Shown: positions 36,598-49,168 of the stretch, one piece after another
Layout: the number at the start of each line of letters is the position of its first letter
Position numbering within the stretch: position 1 is the stretch's first letter
NCBI GenBank assembly: GCA_026545225.1
Contig: CM048845.1
Span: 33,961,001 to 34,025,000 of the forward strand
Origin: Cornus controversa
Lineage: Eukaryota > Streptophyta > Magnoliopsida > Cornales > Cornaceae
Reading direction: 5' to 3'
DNA length: 64,000 bases
Notes under the pieces: generated by a model
Databases searched by the model: none
Seen by the model: the letters and a program-made list of their open reading frames with translations, nothing else
What the model was told of the DNA's origin: nothing
Translations under genes and position numbers: made by a program

Positions 36598-36972
36598 AAA
36601 TTACGTAAATAAAAGATAAATAAGAAGAAAGCTAAACTACGAATAAACTAAAAGAATAAAAATAAAAATGAAGTCCTAGTCCATGGTACTGACAAGAATG
36701 CAAAAAAAAAATCGCTCTCAAAGAGGCAATGCAAACGGATGCAACCGAAACAAAGGTGCCGCGGTTACACACCGTACACTAAGCTTTTGAAACAAAAAGA
36801 AAGCCAAATCTCACTCCTACATGAATTCCTACCCCCCCAAAACCCACAAAATCCTATCACAGATATCGCAATCGCACCCATCCACCCCAACATCATCTAA
36901 CCATGTTTATTACGCCGTAAAACTATCAAGAATGGCGAGCGAGTATGCAAAATGCAGCCATGCATCACTTAC
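36582..36972 (-). other. Candidate intron before ORF3 in Athila B
   Basis: On the minus strand a donor GAG|GTAAGTGATGCATGGC (GTAAGT at 36972-36967) and an acceptor AAGTGCAG|ACTGTTCC (AG at 36583-36582) bound 391 bp. Element A has the same two sites around 406 bp. Conservation of both sites while the interior diverges, together with a leader-like exon upstream, suggests a spliced ORF3 transcript. Confidence 0.55.
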
Positions 36973-37201
36973 CTCGAGAGGAAGAAGATGAACGGCTCAA
37001 CCGAAGATGATCCACTCGCAGCCGCGAAGAGAAGATCGCGCAAGCTCTAGCGGCAGCTTCGGACTGCGTCGGATGGCGGCGGATGATCGGGAATGGTAGA
37101 TCGAGTGCTCGGGAGTGCTTGGAGAAGGCTTGGATCGCACGGAGGAAGAGAAGAATTCGGATGGTCTTTTAAAATGGGAGGGAAGCCCAACGGTTTAAAT
37201 A
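36973..37201 (-). promoter_or_regulatory. Putative internal promoter and leader exon of ORF3 (Athila B)
   Basis: The minus strand reads GTCTATTTAAACC (TATA-like TATTTAAA, 37194-37201) followed by a pyrimidine- and CpG-rich leader without any ATG, ending at the GTAAGT donor. The inverted-repeat array lies immediately upstream. Element A has a homologous segment at 49957-50201 with TTATTTATT in place of the TATA box. The arrangement resembles an ordinary plant promoter with a 5' leader intron. Confidence 0.5.
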
Positions 37202-37232
37202 GACTTTTGGCTCACGTGCAGGCCCCACGTGC

Positions 37233-37614
37233 ATCTCGATTGATCGAGATGTGCATTTCGATCAATCGAGATTTCGATTGATCGAAATCTCACTTCGATC
37301 AATCGAAATCAGCTTCGATCGATCGAGATTGTCTCTTCGATCAATCGAAAATTCCTTCACTGAATCACACTTTTACTTCGATCAATCGAACATTTAATTC
37401 ATTCAATCGAAATTTTATTTCAATCAATCGAAATCCCATTTCGATCAATCGAAATTTTTGATCGATCGAAGACCTATCGAAGTGCAATCGAAGAATACTG
37501 CCTCTCGGGACTTTGGACTTGGCAAATCTCTGCAATATTTCGATCAATCGAGATTGAAATCTCGATCAATCGAAATCTCGATTGATCGAGATCCTGGTTT
37601 CGATCAATCGAGAT
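37233..37614. repeat. Large inverted-repeat array upstream of ORF3 (Athila B)
   Basis: About 15 units of the same TCGATCAATCGA core as in the LTR, with flanking bases varying (TTCGATCAATCGAAAT, ATCTCGATTGATCGAGAT, TTCGATCGATCGAGAT), interrupted near 37490-37540 by a short unique stretch that contains GCCTCTCGGGACTTTGG. It sits directly upstream of the ORF3 TATA-like box. Confidence 0.85.
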
Positions 37615-37783
37615 GCTTAAAAACAGTCAGCTTGAGTTATGCTTCAGGGACTTGGATATTTGGGAATTAGATACTACATTGCTTAGATACAAACCTAATT
37701 TGGATTAAAGGGACATCATGGAAGCATGATAGCTACCATGGCTTTGCCACCTTACACGTCTATGGCGCGACGTCCGGATCGGC

Positions 37784-40700
37784 TCACGAGTCAAAATACA
37801 CGGGATCCGTCAAAGTGACGACATCCACGTATTCGGTGGTGACTTGGTCACCCACACACACTTTTAAGCGCTGCCCATTTACTTTGAACAACGAGCCATC
37901 TTTCAAGTCCTTCAATTCCACCGCTCCGTGGGGAGCGGCGGAATTAACCAAAAATGGACCATCCCAACGGGAGCGAAGTTTTTCGGGAAACAAATGGAGG
38001 CGTGAGTTGTACAACCATACTTTTTGGCCCGGCGAAAATGTTTTGACTCGAATATTACGATCATGAAAGGCTTTGGACTTTGCCTTATAGATTTTTGCAT
38101 TCTCATACGCGTCATGTCGCAATTCTTCCAATTCATTTAATTAAAGCTTTCGATTAGAGCCGGCCTTTTGCATGTCAAAATTGAAAGTTTTGGTGGCCCA
38201 CATAGCTTTATGCTCCAATTCAACCGGAAGATGGCACGCTTTGCCATAAACCAACCGATAAGGTGACATTCCAATGGGAGTTTTAAATGCGGTTCGGTAT
38301 GCCCATAATGCATCATTTAGTCGCAATGACCAATCTTTCCGGTCGGGCCGAACAGTTTTCTGAAGAATGTTCTTAATCTCCCTATTGGATACTTCTACTT
38401 GGCCACTGGTTTGAGGATGGTATGGGGTGGCTACTTTGTGTGTGACGGAGTATTTGGTAAGCAAGGTTCGAAGGAACCGGTTACAAAAATGTTTACCTCC
38501 GTCACTGATGATGGCCCAAGGCGTACCAAACTGGCTAAAAATATTAGCTTGAATGAATTTAACCACGACTGCGTGATCATTGGTTTTGGTAGCAACGGCC
38601 TCTATCCACTTAGATACGTAGTCCACCGCCACAAGTATGTACTCATGACCAGTAGAGGGTGGAAATGGTCCCATGAAGTCAATGCCCCACACATCAAATA
38701 TTTCAATGATAAGAATAGGGTTAAGAGGCATCATGTCCTTCCGAGACATCGCACCAAGGCGCTGACATCGCTCACAAGAGCGGCAGAATGAATATGCATC
38801 TCGATGAAGTGTCGGCCAGAAAAATCCGCATTGGAGAATTTTTGCTGCGGTTTTCTTAGCACTAAAGTGTCCCCCACAAGCGAGTGTATGACAAAACTTG
38901 AGAATGCTTTGGAATTCACTGTTGGGCACACACCTTCGAATTATTTGATCGGGGCAATATTTGAACAATTGAGGATCGTCCCAATAATATGATCGTGATT
39001 GGGAGAGAAAACGATCCTTCTCTTGCTTGGTCCAAGAAGATGGTATTTTACCGGTTGCCAAGTAATTAACCACATCTGCATACCAAGGGATACTCTCTTG
39101 AGAGATGACAAAGAGTTGTTCATCCGGGAAGGATTCACAAATTGGAATGGAATTATGGAGGGATTCAACAAGAATTCTAGACAGGTGGTCAGCCACCACA
39201 TTTTCAGTTCCTTTTTTGTCTCTAATTTCAAAATTGAACTCTTGCAATAAGAGTATCCATCGGATCAACCTAGGCTTGGTGTCCTTTTTGGCCAAAAGAT
39301 GCCGGAGGGCAGCATGGTCCGAATAGACAATGACCTTTGAACCTAATAAATAAGCTCGAAATTTGTCTAATGCAAATACTACCGCAAGCAATTCCTTTTC
39401 CGTTGTGGTATAATTGATTTGAGCCTCGGAAAGGGTTTTACTTGCGTAGTAGATGACATGTGGCAGTTTGTCTACTCGTTGCCCTAAGACAGCACCCATG
39501 GCATAATCGGATGCATCACACATAATCTCAAATGGGAGAGCCCAATTTGGAGGGATTAGAATTGGAGCGGTTGTAAGCATGGTGCAGAGTTTTTCAAAAG
39601 CGTTAAGGCACCCTTCATCAAAGGTAAAGCAAGACTCTTTTTCAAGAAGGCGACACAAAGGCCGAGAGATCTTGCTAAAGTCTTTGATGAAACGGCGATA
39701 AAAGCCCGCATGCCCAAGGAATGAACGAATCTCTCTCACCATTGATGGTGGAGGAAGTTTGGAAATGAGTTCAACCTTGGCTTTATCAACCTCTATTCCT
39801 CTCTTAGACACAATGTGCCCTAGGACAATACCCTCTTGAACCATAAAATGGCTCTTTTCCCAACTAAGAATTAGGTTGGTCTCTTGACATCGTTTGAGAA
39901 CACAAGCTAGATTTTGGAGGCACGATTCAAACGAAGGCCCAAAAACGGAAAAATCATCCATGAACACTTCCAAGAATTTTTCCACCATGTCCGAGAAGAT
40001 AGACATCATACACCGTTGAAAAGTCGCCGGTGCATTGCACAACCCAAAGGGCATGCGTCTATAAGCAAATGTGCCAAAGGGACATGTAAAGGTGGTTTTC
40101 TCTTGGTCCTCGGGTCTATAGCAACCTGATTATAGCTGGAATATCCATCCAAAAAGCAATAAAAACTTTGCCCAGCTAATCTCTCCAATATCTGATCAAT
40201 GAATGGGAGGGGGAAGTGATCTTTCCGAGTGACTGAATTTAATTTCCTATAATCTATGCACATTCTCCAACCCGTGGTGGTGCGTTGGGGAACTAATTCA
40301 CCCTTGTCATTTGGTTGCACCGTAATACCTGACTTCTTTGGAACCACTTGAGTGGGACTAACCCACTTGCTATCAGAGATGGGGTATATGATTCCCGCAT
40401 CTAGTAACTTCACCACCTCCTTCATGACAACGTCCTTCATATTTGGATTTAATCGACGTTGTGCCTCCCTTGAGGTCTTAGCATCCTCTTCCAAGTGTAT
40501 GCGGTGTATACAAATAGAAGGATCTATTCCCTTGAGATCTGCCACACTGCAGCCTATTGCTTTTTTGTGCTCTTTGAGCACCTTTATGAGTTCCAACTCT
40601 TGGTCATTTGTGAGATTGGAAGCGATAATGACTGGAAGGGTCTCATTTGCGCCCAAGAAAACATACTTGAGTGTAGCCGGTAGGGGCTTAAGCTCAAGTT

Positions 40701-42119
40701 GTGGTGGGGAAATTAAAGAAGGAGTTTGGGAAGTATTGGACAAAGGGGGCAAGGGTTCTCTCGGAACTCTCCATTTAGGCAAATCTATGACAGTATTAAC
40801 ATCGAGCATGGAATTAACTTCACATATGGCTTGCTCAATGTCAAAATCATCACAGTTGAAGTGATTTAGGCATGCCTCTAAAGGATCCTTGGAAAGAATA
40901 GAAGGAAGTGCTTCTTGAACAAGGTCTTCCACAACATCGACACAAAAGCACTCACTTTCGTCATCGGATGTGTGGTGGGAAGCATTGAAGATGTTCAAAC
41001 GGACTTTCATATTCTCAAAAGAGATGTCCATCACTCCGGTACGGCAATTAACGCAAGCGTTTGCCGTGGCCAAGAATGGACGACCTAGAATGATAGGAAT
41101 ATGACGATTCGGATTTTGGACCGGTTCTGTGTCAAGGACTATGAAGTCCACCGGAAAATAGAATTTGTTCACTTGAATGATGACATCCTCAATGATGCCA
41201 CGTGGTTGCTTCACCGAACGGTCGGAAAGTTGCAACTCAACCGTGGTATGCTTGAGTTCCCCCAAACCTAGTTGTTGGTAAACTGAGAATGGAAGCAAAT
41301 TGACACTAGCCCCTAGATCAAGAAGTGCTTTTTCAAAAGATTGATTTCCGATGGTGCACGAAATGGTCGGAGCACCCGGATCTTTGAATTTAGGAGGGGC
41401 TTGGTGTTGGAAAATGGAGCTTATGTGCTCAGTTAAGAGGACTTTCTTAGGAACATTATTCCTAGATTTGCGCTTTTGAGTGCACAAGTCCTTCAAGAAT
41501 TTCGCATAGGAGGGAATTTGTCGAATAGCATCAAGGAGAGGGAGATTGATCTTTACTTGTTTGAAGATCTCCATCATGTCTTGAATTTTCTCTCCTTGCT
41601 TCCCAAAATGAGAAGGTTCCTTCAATCTTTGAGAAAAAGGAACCGGAGGTTCATAAGAGGTGTCAAGATTTGGAATCGATGACGACACAACTTCACTTGC
41701 CTTTCCTTTTGGATTTGAAGGGGTATTTTGCAAATTTGGATTTAACGGAAATAATTTTGGATTTAATTGGGATTCTTTTGGATTTTTAGGTTGCTCTTGG
41801 AATTCCTTTCTCTCTTCCTCCCCCACCTTGGAGTTAATGATTTTACCACTCCTCAAGGTTGTGATTGATTGAACTTGCTCCGGAGGAGCATTACAAGTTG
41901 AAGATGATGGATCTTCAATCATATGGACACCTTTGGGATTCGCCACCGGTTGACTCGACAACTTACCTTCCTCCCTTCTATTTAAGGCATTAGCTAGTTG
42001 CCCGATTTGAGCTTCTAACCTAGCCATAGATTGAGCATTGGCTTCAAGCTTAGAGATTGATTGAGAGTGAGTTTGCAATAAGCGGGTGTTGGCCTCAAGA
42101 TTGCTTATCACTCTTTCTT
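37784..42119 (-). pseudogene. Athila B pol: protease, RT, RNase H, integrase
   Basis: In frame with gag. Protease DLGASVNLLP (about 41290-41320) and HIPIILGRPFLATANA; reverse transcriptase [12 protein letters not shown] and FMDDFSVFG (about 39940-39965); RNase [31 protein letters not shown] and [11 protein letters not shown]; integrase zinc finger HTLACGGH...CRSCERC, then Asp in WGIDF, Asp in ISDGG and Glu in QVEVSNRE; C-terminal domain ends YFDS at 37784. A one-base deletion near 40110 shifts frame within RT, and TAA at 38141 replaces a Gln codon kept in A. Otherwise all catalytic residues are present. Confidence 0.9.
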
Positions 42120-43416
42120 CAAAGCTTTGGCTTCTCGGAGGAGGTGGTGGTTGTTAGTAATTAGATCTTTGATTATAAGGTTGAGGGTTTGGCCTATAAT
42201 GAGGCTATTGAGAGGGGGAATTAAAAGAGTTTTGCCCTTGGAAAGAGGGACTTGATTCTTGAGGTTTCCATGAAAAAGCTGGATGGTTCTTGTAACCAGG
42301 ATTGTACGTGTTTGAATATGGATCATTCATTTGTTTAGAGTACAAGGCATTCGCTTGCTCTTGAGCATAATCGGGAGATTGCCCGGCAATAGGACAATCT
42401 CGCACGAAATGTGAAGTACTATAGCAAAACGAACACCCTTCCTGATTTTGGACAGATTGGTTTGGAGTAGGTAGCCCATTTTTCATGATTAAATCCATTT
42501 TTCGGGATAGGGCTTCTACTTGCATGGCAACCTTATCCACCCGTGATATTTCATGCACTTCTCTACAAGGTTGGGTGGCCTTCCCTTTCCTAGTGGAGGA
42601 GCGTTGAGCTGAATTGTTGCTTAGGGTTTGAAAAAGTTTCCATGCCTCATCGGGGCTTTTCAAAAGATATCCACCCCCACACGCGGAGTCTATCATATGT
42701 CTGTGTTGCTCACTCACCCCATCATAAAAACTTTGCACTAGCTGCCATTTTGGGACAGCATGATGCGGATAAGATTTTAAAAGATCCTTTAACCTCTCCC
42801 ACGTCTCATGGAATTGTTCTTGGTCAATTTGGGTGAATCCGGTGATTGCTCACCGAATATCACTTGTCTTACCCATTGGGAAGTATTTTTTCAAGAAATC
42901 TATTTGCATCTCCGCCCAAGAATGGATTGAGTTAGGTTCTAAGGAGTTGAACCAACTTCTAGCTTTATCTTTTAGGGAGAAGGGGAACATGCGCAGCTTT
43001 AGATCATCCTCCGTAAAGTGTGGTACACGAATAGTGGAACACACGGAAAGGAAATAATCTAAGTGCCGGTACGGATCCTCATTAGGAAGACCGTGGAAGC
43101 TATTAAAAAGATTGATGGTGGAGGACTTTATTTCGAATTGATTTGCCGCCGCATTCGGAAATTGAATACATGAAGGTACTTCAAATGTAGTCGGAAGGTA
43201 AAAGTCCATAAGCAACTCTCCTTGAGGAGGTGGTGGTGGAGGTGGTTGTTCATGATTAAAAGGAGGTAGTCCGGGAGGTTGTCTCTCATTTGGATCCATG
43301 TTTTCAGTCCTAGGCAATATAGGGTCCCTAGAGGTTCCTCTACGTTGTCTAAGTGTTCGTTCAAGTTCAATGTTACACGGAAGCAAAGGAAGTGACAAGG
43401 ACCGTCTACCTAGCAT
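42120..43416 (-). pseudogene. Athila B gag
   Basis: Starts MLGRRSLSLPLLPCNIEL at 43416, then MDPNERQPPGLPPFNHEQ with a Pro-run, LLMDFYLPTTFEVPSCIQF, the retrotransposon-gag block (NSFHGLPNEDPYRHLDYF, FPFSLKDKARSWFNSLEP) and knuckle CSFCYSTSHFVRDC. Three stops interrupt it: TGA at 42850-42852 (CGA in A), TAG at 42205-42207 and TAA at 42154-42156 (CAA in A). Without them gag and pol form one frame of about 1,880 codons from 43416 to 37784, so no ribosomal frameshift signal is needed between gag and pol. Confidence 0.88.
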
Positions 43417-43677
43417 GCATTAACAATCGAACAACACCTCAATACACAAAGTAACAATAATCTATACAAAAAGAATGAATGAATTCAAACCACTAATTTT
43501 AGACGTTATACTCACAAAGGGTTCCGAGTTTACTTCTCTTTGATGCCCGCTATGTGGTGTACCTAAAATCAAGAAGTTTGAGAAATAAGAACAAAATATA
43601 TACAAAAAGAATGAAAGAATTTCTAGCCTAAGAATTAAACTAGATTTAATCTTCCAATGGCGACAATAAAACCGTAG

Positions 43678-43695
43678 TCCCCGGCAACGGCGCCA
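43678..43695 (-). promoter_or_regulatory. Primer binding site of Athila B
   Basis: Minus strand TGGCGCCGTTGCCGGGGA, six bases inside the 5' LTR edge. It is complementary to the 3' end of plant tRNA-Asp, the usual Athila primer. Confidence 0.9.
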
Positions 43696-43701
43696 AAATT
43701 T

Positions 43702-45122
43702 TGATGTGGTCAGAACTAAATTATATTGTAAACTTAATTTTTTCCTTTTTATCAAAATATAATTTAATCACTCGCAAGAGCACGAATCTTTGTAGATAAG
43801 GTTCTATATAGAGGGTATCGATCCCACGAGGACTAGTCGCAATTGTCTTAAAGGAAGATTAATTCTACTTTAATTCGAAAAACAGATTTTTGAATTTGTG
43901 TTTAAAAACTATTGCATGAATGAAATGACAAGAAAAGTAAAGAGTTTAAAGTTGGGAGAGAGAACTAGGGTTGGTTTCCACCACTAGCCATTCACATGTT
44001 CATAAGTGTAGCAAGCATGGGATTCATTAATTAAATGCCTAACAATGTCATTAGGCTTGTGACCTCAATGACATATCAAAAGATCAATGTGTGTGCTAAC
44101 CTATCATAATCCATCTTCAACAAGCATAACTCTTCAACCTAACTAACTACCTAATTACTCTACTCTCTAAGTGAACACTACATGCATCCAAACTACCTTG
44201 TCTTGGCATGGTCTATACAAACTAACATCACACATTCATTTAAACACCATTATCTAGCCATCATTTACACTTCTTGTGGAATATGCAAATGTTGTGCATT
44301 CAAGTGACAAAATCTACTTTAAGACAAGAATAAATTCCAAATCAAATGAATATATATAAGAGATGTATTTGTGTACATAATCACTAGGCTAAATAATCAA
44401 CATTTAATTACAAATCCCAAGAGCTACAAAGATGAACAAGTTTACATGGCTAGGGGTTGAAACCAACACCCTAGTAGAAGAGTTAGTTGCTCATGGTTGC
44501 CTTGCACCCTTCCATTGATGAAGAAAATGAAGCTTCTTGGTCTGGTTCAGCTTCTCCTCCTCCTCTCCCGAAGGTCTCTCCTCTTGTATCTTGATGTATG
44601 TTGAGAGATATCAGATATGTGTGGCTTTTTGGGGCTTTTTGGCTCCTTTTTCTCCTTTGGGGCCCACCATATATATATATATATCATTATATATATCTCT
44701 TGTATCAAGAAGGCCCCCAAAAGTCTTGTTCAAGTCAGACAATCCCCCTAAGTCGTGCAAAAAGGGGGATTTTGTTGCAAGTGGGAGAGCAGGTGAGCAA
44801 GTGGCCAAGTGGGCTCTGCAGCATCTCGATTGATCGAGATTGAATCTCGATTGATTGAGATTTCGATCAATCGAAATGAGATCTCGATCAATCGAGATTT
44901 CGATTAATCGAGATCAACATCTCGATTGATCGAGATGCCTTGGGCTGCATTTTCTGATTTATTCTCTTGACTGCAGAAAGCTTCCAACTTTGCTCCATTT
45001 ACTCCAATACCTGCAAAACATCAAAAACACAAAAATACCGTAAACATATCTCGGTAAACGCAAAAACGGAACTAACGTATGTAAGAAAGAGGGTTCAAAT
45101 GCATGGAATTGAACACTTATCA
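43702..45122 (-). repeat. 5' LTR of Athila B
   Basis: 1421 bp, the same length as the 3' LTR and nearly identical. The array of inverted repeats is at 44823-44936 and the TATATATA stretch at about 44668-44697. Both LTRs retain the TATA segment that element A's 5' LTR has lost. Confidence 0.9.
44823..44936. repeat. Array of six inverted repeats (B 5' LTR)
   Basis: Same unit order and spacing as at 33237-33350, with ATTGATTGAGATTTC in place of ATTGATCGAGATTTC in one unit and a restored CTCGATTGATCGAGAT in the last. Confidence 0.85.
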
Positions 45123-45603
45123 GTACATACTTGTGGTGGTGGACTACGTTTCTAAATGGATAGAGGCCGTTGCTACCAAAACCAATGACCACGCAGTCGT
45201 GGTTAAGTTCATTCAAGCTAATATCTTTAGCCGTTTTGGTACGCCTCGGGCCCTCATCAGTGACGGAGGTAAACATTTTTGTAACCGATTCCTTCGAACC
45301 TTGCTTACCAAATACTCTGTCACACACAAAGTAGCCACCCCATACCATCCTCAAATTAGTGGCCAAGTGGAAGTATCCAATAGGGAGATTAAGAACATCC
45401 TTGAGAAAATAGTTTGGCCTGACCAAAAAGATTGGTCATTGCGACTAAATGATGCATTATGGGCTTACCGAACTGCTTATAAGACTCCCATTGGAATGTC
45501 ATCTTATCGGTTGATTTATGGTAAAGCGTGCCATCTTTCGGTTGAACTGGAGCACAAAGCTATGTGGGCCACCAAAACTTTTAATTTTGACATGCAAATG
45601 GCC
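45123..45603 (+). pseudogene. Athila A integrase core, continued
   Basis: Resumes directly from 32115 with [18 protein letters not shown] and is open to 45603: the second catalytic Asp in [13 protein letters not shown], then [18 protein letters not shown] with the catalytic Glu, and [19 protein letters not shown]. It ends at FDMQMA where a long solo LTR is inserted and resumes at 49169. Confidence 0.9.
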
Positions 45604-48600
45604 TGTAATACCCCGAAAAATTTAGATGTCGGTTATTTTAAAGGAAATTGAATTTCTTTATATTCTTACTTTATTTTAGTAATTCATATGAAATGTTTTT
45701 TTTTTCTATAAATTATAATTTAGGTGAGTTGCGTTTCTTTTATATATGCATTTTATCATTTTATGTGGATTGCTTAGGTTTTATAGATTCAATTCATTTC
45801 ATTTAAATTTCTCTATTTACTTTTTTTGTGAATTGTTATTAATTGTGTGTTATTTTATTTAAATGTTTTGGGTTGGGCTAGGGAGGAATTTGGGCTAGGA
45901 TGAGTGGGCTAAGGTTATGTTTAAAATGATGGGCCTAGGGTTATAATTATATTATTATTGCTATTATTATTATTATTTTAATTTTATTTAGTTTTAGGAA
46001 AATCAATAAAAGAATAATAATTAAGACAAAAAGGAAAAAGAAGAAATTAGGGTTTTGCCGTTGTTTTACGCACAGAACTAAGAGAGAGTAAACGAAAGAG
46101 AGAAGGGAGTGACGATCGGGTGAACAAGTTGATTCGTCAGAAAAAGGCAAGTTTGATTATTCTCTTCCCCTTTGAATCCGTATGCATAGTCTAGGTTTGA
46201 GGATTGTGTTTATTTTGGAAATTTGTATATAATTATTTTTTTTTCTGTTGATAAATTTTGTGAGAATTAATTATGCTAATTGTATAGACATGTTGTTAGA
46301 AATTTGTATGCATTTAATTATGAAATTAATGATTTTGCATGCTAAGAATAATTCTGTGAATTAAACATTAGGATTTTGGAGTTTTGGTACTGTTTTAGGG
46401 TATTTTTGCATATGTATATACATGTATATATGATTGTATAGGCGGGTGTATATATATACGAACATGAAATTTGGGTCTACTGTGTTTATCATTTTTGAGG
46501 GATTTTGTTCCGATCAATAGGTAGATCTTACTTCCTAGAACAATTCTTGAAAGTTTCGTTATGAACCGTTGGGTAGATTGACGGAAAATTGAGTTTAAAA
46601 TTTTAGATTTTCGAAACTTGAAATTGGGCGTTTTTTATTTAGGCCACGAGAGGGCGTGAATTTGGTACCAATGCGTAGCTTAGATCGAGACAAGTTCAAT
46701 GGTATATTCATACGCGCGATTCGGTGTCCGGAAGTGACCGGAAAATGGTCGGAAAGTTCGGCCACCATTGTTGAGCTTTAAAGCTTCAGCCGTGGGAAGA
46801 AGAAAGAAGAAAGAAAGAAAGAAAGAATGAAAATGTGTGGGGGCAGCACCGCCGGCGCGTGCCGCAGGCGCCGACTACGGCCGGTGGCCGGAAAGATGTT
46901 TTTGGGCCCCACTCTCGGGGGCCCACCTCTAAGTCCGATATGGGCCCATTCCGAATTATTTTATTATTTGTTTTGAATTTTTGAAATTTTTGGAAAAACT
47001 TAAAAATTCGGAAAATCATTTTTTAAAAATACTTTTATAAATCTAAAAATTCCCAAAATTTTATGTCAACTTACTGGGAGCTTAAGGAGCTTGGGGTTTA
47101 AATTTCATGTCGAAATGATTTACCATTGTCTTTAAATTAATTTTTAAAGTGTCTAAAAATTGAGTTTTTCAGCGTCTTTAATTTTAGAAAATATTTAGAA
47201 ATTTTTACTGTAACTTTTTGGAGGTTAAATACACTTGGGTTTAAAGTTTCAACTCAAAATGATCTTTCTTTGTTGTTCAATGGATTTTTAAAGTGTCCAA
47301 AAGTTGGGTTTTTCACTTTCTGTAATTTTAGAAAATACTTTTATAATTCCAAAAATTCCCAAATTTTTACTGTAATTCTCTGGAAGATAAATACACTTGG
47401 ATTTAAATTTTCAACTCAAAATAATCTTTCCTTGTTGTTCAATTTATTTTTAAAGTGTCTAAAAGTTGGATTTTCACATTCTTTTATTTTTAGAAAATAT
47501 TTTAAAATTCCAGAAAATTCTAGAAAAATTTAGGTAACTTTATAGGATTAAAATGAACTTGGGTTTTAAATTTCATGTGAAAATGAGTCTCCCTTGTGAT
47601 TGTGTTGGTTGTGAAAGTATGCCTCAATTTATGTTTACTTTCTTTTTGCTAGAAAAAAATATTTTTAAAATTCTCAAAAATTTTAGAAAATTCCAGCATG
47701 ATTTAATAGGGTTCTTAGCAGTAGAATATGCCTAGAAACCTAGATAGAAGTTAGGTTTAGACTCCCTCATATATTTGGGTGCATTGAAGGTTGAATTGGG
47801 AAATTGCTTCTTTAATGGATGTTTGAGTTATTTGATTTACTTGAATGTAATTTTCTTTAAGGATATAAATGCCCATCAAATACTTGATTATAGTCTACTT
47901 GTGAACGATTTGCCTTATGATGATAATTTCATGTTGGATGATTTGAAATAACGGTTTGTGCAAATTTAAATCATAATGCACCTTGTTATTTTATATTGCA
48001 TATTGGAATGTATCTATGCATTTTATTTTGGCATGTAAGGATTGTCCGGCATGTCAGGATCGCCCATACCTAATAAGGTATCTATGTATTTTATTTGGCA
48101 TGTAAGGATTGCCCGTCGTGTCAGGATCGCCCATACCTAATAAGGTATCTATGCATTTTTTTTGGCATGTAAGGATTGCCCGGCGTGTCAAGATCGCCCA
48201 TACCTAATAAGGTATCTATACATTTTATTTGGCGTGTCAGGATCGCCCATACCTAATAAGGTATCTATATATTTTATTTGGCGTGTCAGGATCGCCCATA
48301 TCTAATAAGGTATCTATACATGTATGCATATATTTTCTTTATTTTGAACTTAAAGAATGTGTTCATTGTTGGATGATAAGGGTTTGTTGGAACAATGTAT
48401 AAGATGATTTTACTTCTGAAAATATGAACTAAATAGGAAATGACTAGTATGTATATATCTATACCTATTAAGGTATCAAAAGATTAAATGATGGCATGTT
48501 AGGATTGCTTAAACTTGATATTATTTCATGTTATGTTTATTTCTGCTGAACTTCAGAAATGTGATCACTTTTGCATAATAAGGATTTGGGTAGAATATTA

Positions 48601-49168
48601 TAATTAATGACTGTTGTTTTGAAAACATGAAACTGGAATAAGAATAGCTTGTATGTTAAATCTATTGTTTTTTTTGTGTCCCTTATACTGAGGGTATGTA
48701 TATTGGTTCTCTGATTGGGATGTAGTAGATAGAACTTGCTCGTGGGTTTAACCCACTTTGTTGATATTTCAGGTCCCAAGCAGTTTCCCCCGCGAGGATA
48801 GAGTACTAGGGTTGGGCTGTGACAGACATCTACTCTCACCAGTCTCAGGGTAGGAATCTACTTTTTTTTCAGGAGTAAAACTATGAACTCATTTAGAGGT
48901 TTTGGTTTTGAATTTCAATTTAAGTGTTAAACTTTTGTTCTTTCTGGTTAAGGGGTCCTTGGGTTACGGGACTTCCAAATTGTATTACCAGAATTTAATT
49001 ATTTATTTATCAATTATTTCAATTCAATGGGATTTCTGTTCAGCTTTTAGCAATTATTCTATTTCTGTCTTTTGCATCTATGCTTGTTGCTATCAGTGGT
49101 TAATATTCCTCAGGTTTTGTGTATGAGACTGGCCACCTCATGCGCCAAATTTTCTGGGGGGTATTTCA
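45604..49168 (+). mobile_element. Long solo LTR (3565 bp) inside the integrase of Athila A
   Basis: TGTAATACCCCGAAAAATTT...GGGGGGTATTTCA, flanked by TGGCC at 45599-45603 and 49169-49173; removing it restores MACSNRKL in the integrase. Contents in order: AT-rich start, AATTAGGGTTTTGCC leader-like block, a GC-rich segment near 46830-46920, repeated AAAATTCCCAAAATTTT-type stretches, a tandem hairpin repeat (48030-48319) and a tail with GTGGGTTTAACCCACTTTG. The length suggests a chromovirus-type Ty3 LTR; that is inference. No internal region is present, and the short open frames inside are not genes. Confidence 0.75.
48030..48319 (+). repeat. Tandem repeat with ATACCTAATAAGGTAT hairpins
   Basis: Five to six units of about 50-70 bp, each containing GGCATGTAAGGATTGCC or GGCGTGTCAGGATCGCC followed by CATACCTAATAAGGTATCTAT. 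ATACCT and AGGTAT are complementary around AATA. The related outer LTR has the same core at 60474-61041. Confidence 0.85.

Larger units (their letters stand above)
32116..45122 (-). mobile_element. Athila-lineage Ty3 element B, complete, nested in A
   Basis: The element is 13,007 bp with two 1421 bp LTRs (32116-33536 and 43702-45122), flanked by identical GTACA duplications at 32111-32115 and 45123-45127. Removing it joins the A integrase as [15 protein letters not shown]. On the minus strand: 5' LTR, primer site, gag-pol, inverted-repeat array, ORF3, two polypurine tracts, 3' LTR. By eye the LTRs differ at roughly 15 positions, nearly all transitions, so this insertion is young relative to A. 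It has four premature stops and one frameshift in gag-pol, so it is not autonomous as it stands. Confidence 0.93.

Noticed and set aside
40352-40864. 170-codon + strand frame
   Set aside because: Antisense of the Athila B polyprotein; the real reading frame with reverse transcriptase motifs is on the minus strand.
47030-47560. Repeated AAAATTCCCAAAATTTT and TTTAAAGTGTCTAAAAGTTG text as a satellite
   Set aside because: About three loose copies of roughly 130-170 bp within the solo LTR at 45604; internal LTR duplication explains it and no longer array exists.
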